Positions 62,244-64,000 of a stretch of DNA of 64,000 bases are shown here, one piece after another. The position numbers and the translations under genes were made by a program. The DNA lies in the NCBI GenBank assembly GCA_949282305.1, contig CASDPB010000121.1:46382-110381 (forward strand), written 5' to 3'. The DNA comes from an uncultured Lentisphaeria bacterium (lineage in GTDB: Bacteria; Verrucomicrobiota; Lentisphaeria; Victivallales; UBA1829). Each line of letters starts with the position of its first letter. The stretch's first letter is position 1. A model generated the notes under the pieces. The model had not been told where the DNA came from. It saw only the letters and a list, made by a program, of their open reading frames with translations, and did no database searches.

Positions 62244-63590
62244 TTATGCCAGCTCCTTTTCCACGGCTTCCGTGAGTTTTCCGAGCCAGAGTTCGACATC
62301 GGAGGCGTCTTTTGCTTCGACGAGAAGCCGGATCTTGTTTTCGGTTCCGGAGTAGCGGACAACAACGCGCCCGCTTGCCTGAAGTGCTTTGTCTGCATCG
62401 GAAATTACGGAGGAGAGCAGCTTCAGCTGTTCAAGCGGAATCCGTTCGCGGACCGGCATGCTGACGAGCTTCTGCGGATATTCCTCCATGAACCCCGCCA
62501 GTTCCTTGAGCGGCTTGTCTTTTTCTTTCATGAGGTTCAGCACATGAAGCGCAGAGATGATGCCGTCGCCGGTGGTCACATAATCAAGGAAGATCAGATG
62601 CCCGGACTGTTCCCCGCCGAGCGAGAGGTTCATCTCCCGCATTTTTTCAATGACATAACGGTCGCCTACCGCCGTCACTTCGACATGGATTCCGGCTGTT
62701 TTCATGGCGGCGAGCAGCCCGAGATTGCTCATGCTTGTCACCGCGATGGCATTGTTGGAAAGCCGCCCGTGAGCCTTGTAGTCCAGCGCGCAGAGCCCGA
62801 TGATGCGGTCGCCGTTGACGACATTGCCGTCTGCGTCGCAGAAAATGACGCGGTCCGCATCGCCGTCGAGCGATATGCCGACGTCCGCACCGGATTCCTT
62901 CACGAGTCTTGACATGTTTTCAGGGTGCGTTGCACCGCATCCGGCATTGATGTTGAATCCATCCGGTTCCACGGCTGTCGTGATCACTTCCACGCCGAGT
63001 TCACGGAAAATGAGGGGGGCGATGGAATAGGCGGCGCCGTTTGCGCAGTCGAGAACTGCCTTGATTCCCTTGAGCGAATGATTTTTGATGGAACTTTTCG
63101 CAAACTCAATATAGCGCCCGCGGGCATCGTCGATGCGGTATGCCTTGCCGATTTTGCGGGACCCCTGAAGCTCGTTGCCGTGTTCGGATTCGATGATGTA
63201 GTGTTCGATGCGCGACTCGACGTCGTCCGGCAGCTTGAACCCGTCAGCGCTGAAAATTTTGATTCCGTTGTCATCGGACGGGTTGTGCGAGGCGGTAATC
63301 ATGATGCCGCAGTCTGCGCCCATGGATTTTGTGAGATGCGCAACGGCAGGCGTCGGCATCGGTCCGACTTCGAGCACATTCATGCCCATGCTGACCAGCC
63401 CGCTTGTGAGTGCTGTCTCAAGCATGTAGCCGGAAAGCCTTGTATCCTTTCCGAGAACGACTTTGGGCGTATTGTCTCCGGCGCCGAATACGTGAGCAAT
63501 GGATTTCCCGACACGAAGGGCGGTCTCTGGAGTGATTGGATAAACATTGGCTTTGCCCCTGATGCCGTCAGTTCCGAATAATTTTCCCAT
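62244..63590 (-). CDS. glmM: Phosphoglucosamine mutase
   Basis: Converts glucosamine 6-phosphate to glucosamine 1-phosphate for UDP-GlcNAc. The 448-residue alpha-D-phosphohexomutase has LFGTDGIRGKAN, the phosphoserine loop GIMITASHNPSDDNGIKIF, the metal loop ISLDGDADRVIFCD, the sugar loop LGGEQSGHLIFLD and the phosphate loop RYSGTENKIRLLVEA. AAGGAG precedes the ATG by six bases. First gene of glmM-glmU-like-bioA. Confidence 0.97.
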   Translation of the reverse strand: MGKLFGTDGIRGKANVYPITPETALRVGKSIAHVFGAGDNTPKVVLGKDTRLSGYMLETALTSGLVSMGMNVLEVGPMPTPAVAHLTKSMGADCGIMITASHNPSDDNGIKIFSADGFKLPDDVESRIEHYIIESEHGNELQGSRKIGKAYRIDDARGRYIEFAKSSIKNHSLKGIKAVLDCANGAAYSIAPLIFRELGVEVITTAVEPDGFNINAGCGATHPENMSRLVKESGADVGISLDGDADRVIFCDADGNVVNGDRIIGLCALDYKAHGRLSNNAIAVTSMSNLGLLAAMKTAGIHVEVTAVGDRYVIEKMREMNLSLGGEQSGHLIFLDYVTTGDGIISALHVLNLMKEKDKPLKELAGFMEEYPQKLVSMPVRERIPLEQLKLLSSVISDADKALQASGRVVVRYSGTENKIRLLVEAKDASDVELWLGKLTEAVEKELA

Positions 63591-63738
63591 AGGAGACTCC
63601 TTTTCTGTTAAAAAACTTAGGTCTATAAAATAACGTCATTTCAGGAATATGGCAACTTTTCGAGACAACTTTTCGTTCAAAAAGCCGTTTAGTAGGACAA
63701 AAACAGTGAAAAAAATGCAAGATAGTTGAGAAGTCCGC

Positions 63739-63766
63739 TTGCCTTTTGCATGAAAGCATGTATATT
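63739..63766 (+). promoter_or_regulatory. Promoter of tRNA-Pro
   Basis: TTGCCT (63739-63744), 16-base spacer, TATATT (63761-63766). Predicted start near 63773. Confidence 0.5.
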
Positions 63767-63791
63767 TTATTCTCTGTTAACGCGATGATAT

Positions 63792-63869
63792 CGGGGCGTA
63801 GCTCAGTCTGGTTGGAGCGCTACGTTCGGGACGTAGAGGTCGCTGGTTCGAATCCAGTCGCCCCGACCA
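63792..63869 (+). tRNA. tRNA-Pro (anticodon CGG)
   Basis: Acceptor arms CGGGGCG/CGCCCCG, D arm with GCTCAGTCTGGTTGGAGC, anticodon stem CTACG-TTCGGGA-CGTAG with anticodon CGG at 63827-63829, T arm GCTGGTTCGAATCCAGT, encoded CCA. Confidence 0.97.
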
Positions 63870-63885
63870 TTTTCTTGATTCTCCG

Positions 63886-63911
63886 CCGACCGGTCTTCTG
63901 GTCGGTTTTTT
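63886..63911 (+). terminator. Rho-independent terminator after tRNA-Pro
   Basis: CCGACC-N8-GGTCGG followed by six T. It ends the tRNA transcript. Confidence 0.9.
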
Positions 63912-63952
63912 CGTTTTGGGGGTAAATTTGAGCTCAACTCGCGTTTTACCCG

Positions 63953-63974
63953 AAAGCGGAGAATCTCCGCTTTT
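63953..63974. terminator. Second hairpin near the window end
   Basis: AAAGCGGAG-AAT-CTCCGCTTT, perfect 9-bp stem followed by TTCTCTT. It may end a convergent gene outside the window. Confidence 0.45.
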
Positions 63975-64000
63975 CTCTTATGAAGGTGTGCTTCAGACCC

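Overview
The window reads as a chromosomal segment of a Gram-negative, anaerobic, heterotrophic bacterium of the Lentisphaerota/Victivallales type. This rests on inference from gene content: three stand-alone prepilin-type (pseudopilin) genes, one of the H-X9-DG type; GntR/LacI-type regulators beside sugar-phosphate isomerase and creatininase-family genes; the Rhs wording RAYRPEQGKWQTSDPLGYPDGW; an alternative GlmU-like acyltransferase; DapL; a Rex-controlled NADH-linked [FeFe] hydrogenase; and a complete Kdo/Lpt set for lipopolysaccharide. No phage, plasmid or CRISPR signature was seen.

Layout. 1-2.3 kb: heptosyltransferase, YhcH-family and YchJ-type genes. 2.3-5.4 kb: pseudopilin and a NERD-helicase, then a striking repeat block (4914-5410) built of heptanucleotide arms at the 3' ends of two convergent genes around a three-copy core. 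5.4-7.8 kb: pseudopilin-trmO-ispH operon. 7.9-9.6 kb: AT-rich island with an orphan Rhs tip and a membrane partner. 9.6-11.9 kb: regulator and sugar isomerase. 11.9-17.5 kb: operon of pseudopilin, small exported protein and a membrane-anchored CobN/HmuS-like chelatase. 18-21.5 kb: small membrane protein, a 29-residue mS38-like ribosomal microprotein, a TPR protein with a hairpin over its ribosome-binding site, and LD-carboxypeptidase. 21.5-24.4 kb: pyrRBC. 24.7-28 kb: EamA exporter, hldA, LOG-family gene, folB. 28-33.3 kb: rex-hydCBA-degenerate receiver operon with a Rex box. 33.7-36.7 kb: creatininase/GntR pair and an AT-rich secreted protein. 36.9-43.9 kb: hisF-like, MBL hydrolase, MATE pump, glycosidase-like and SGNH proteins. 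44-49.2 kb: DUF1015-kdsB-kdsA-kdsC-lptC-lptA-lptB. 49.5-59.1 kb: uvrA, membrane protein, der, dapL, comF, accD, SRP RNA, RNase PH. 59.2-64 kb: tRNA-Gly, half-size EamA, bioA, GlmU-like, glmM, tRNA-Pro.

How it works together. Envelope building dominates: heptose (hldA, waaF), Kdo (kdsA/B/C), LPS export (lptA/B/C), amino-sugar (glmM, GlmU-like) and peptidoglycan (dapL, ldcA). The hydrogenase operon lets the cell dispose of NADH as hydrogen, and the Rex box ties it to the NADH/NAD+ ratio. Promoters with near-consensus -35/-10 boxes occur before the pseudopilin, YchJ, EamA, LOG and tRNA genes. The most unusual items are the heptad repeat block, the orphan Rhs module, the chelatase operon, two RBS-masking inverted repeats, and the double-degenerate receiver beside the hydrogenase.
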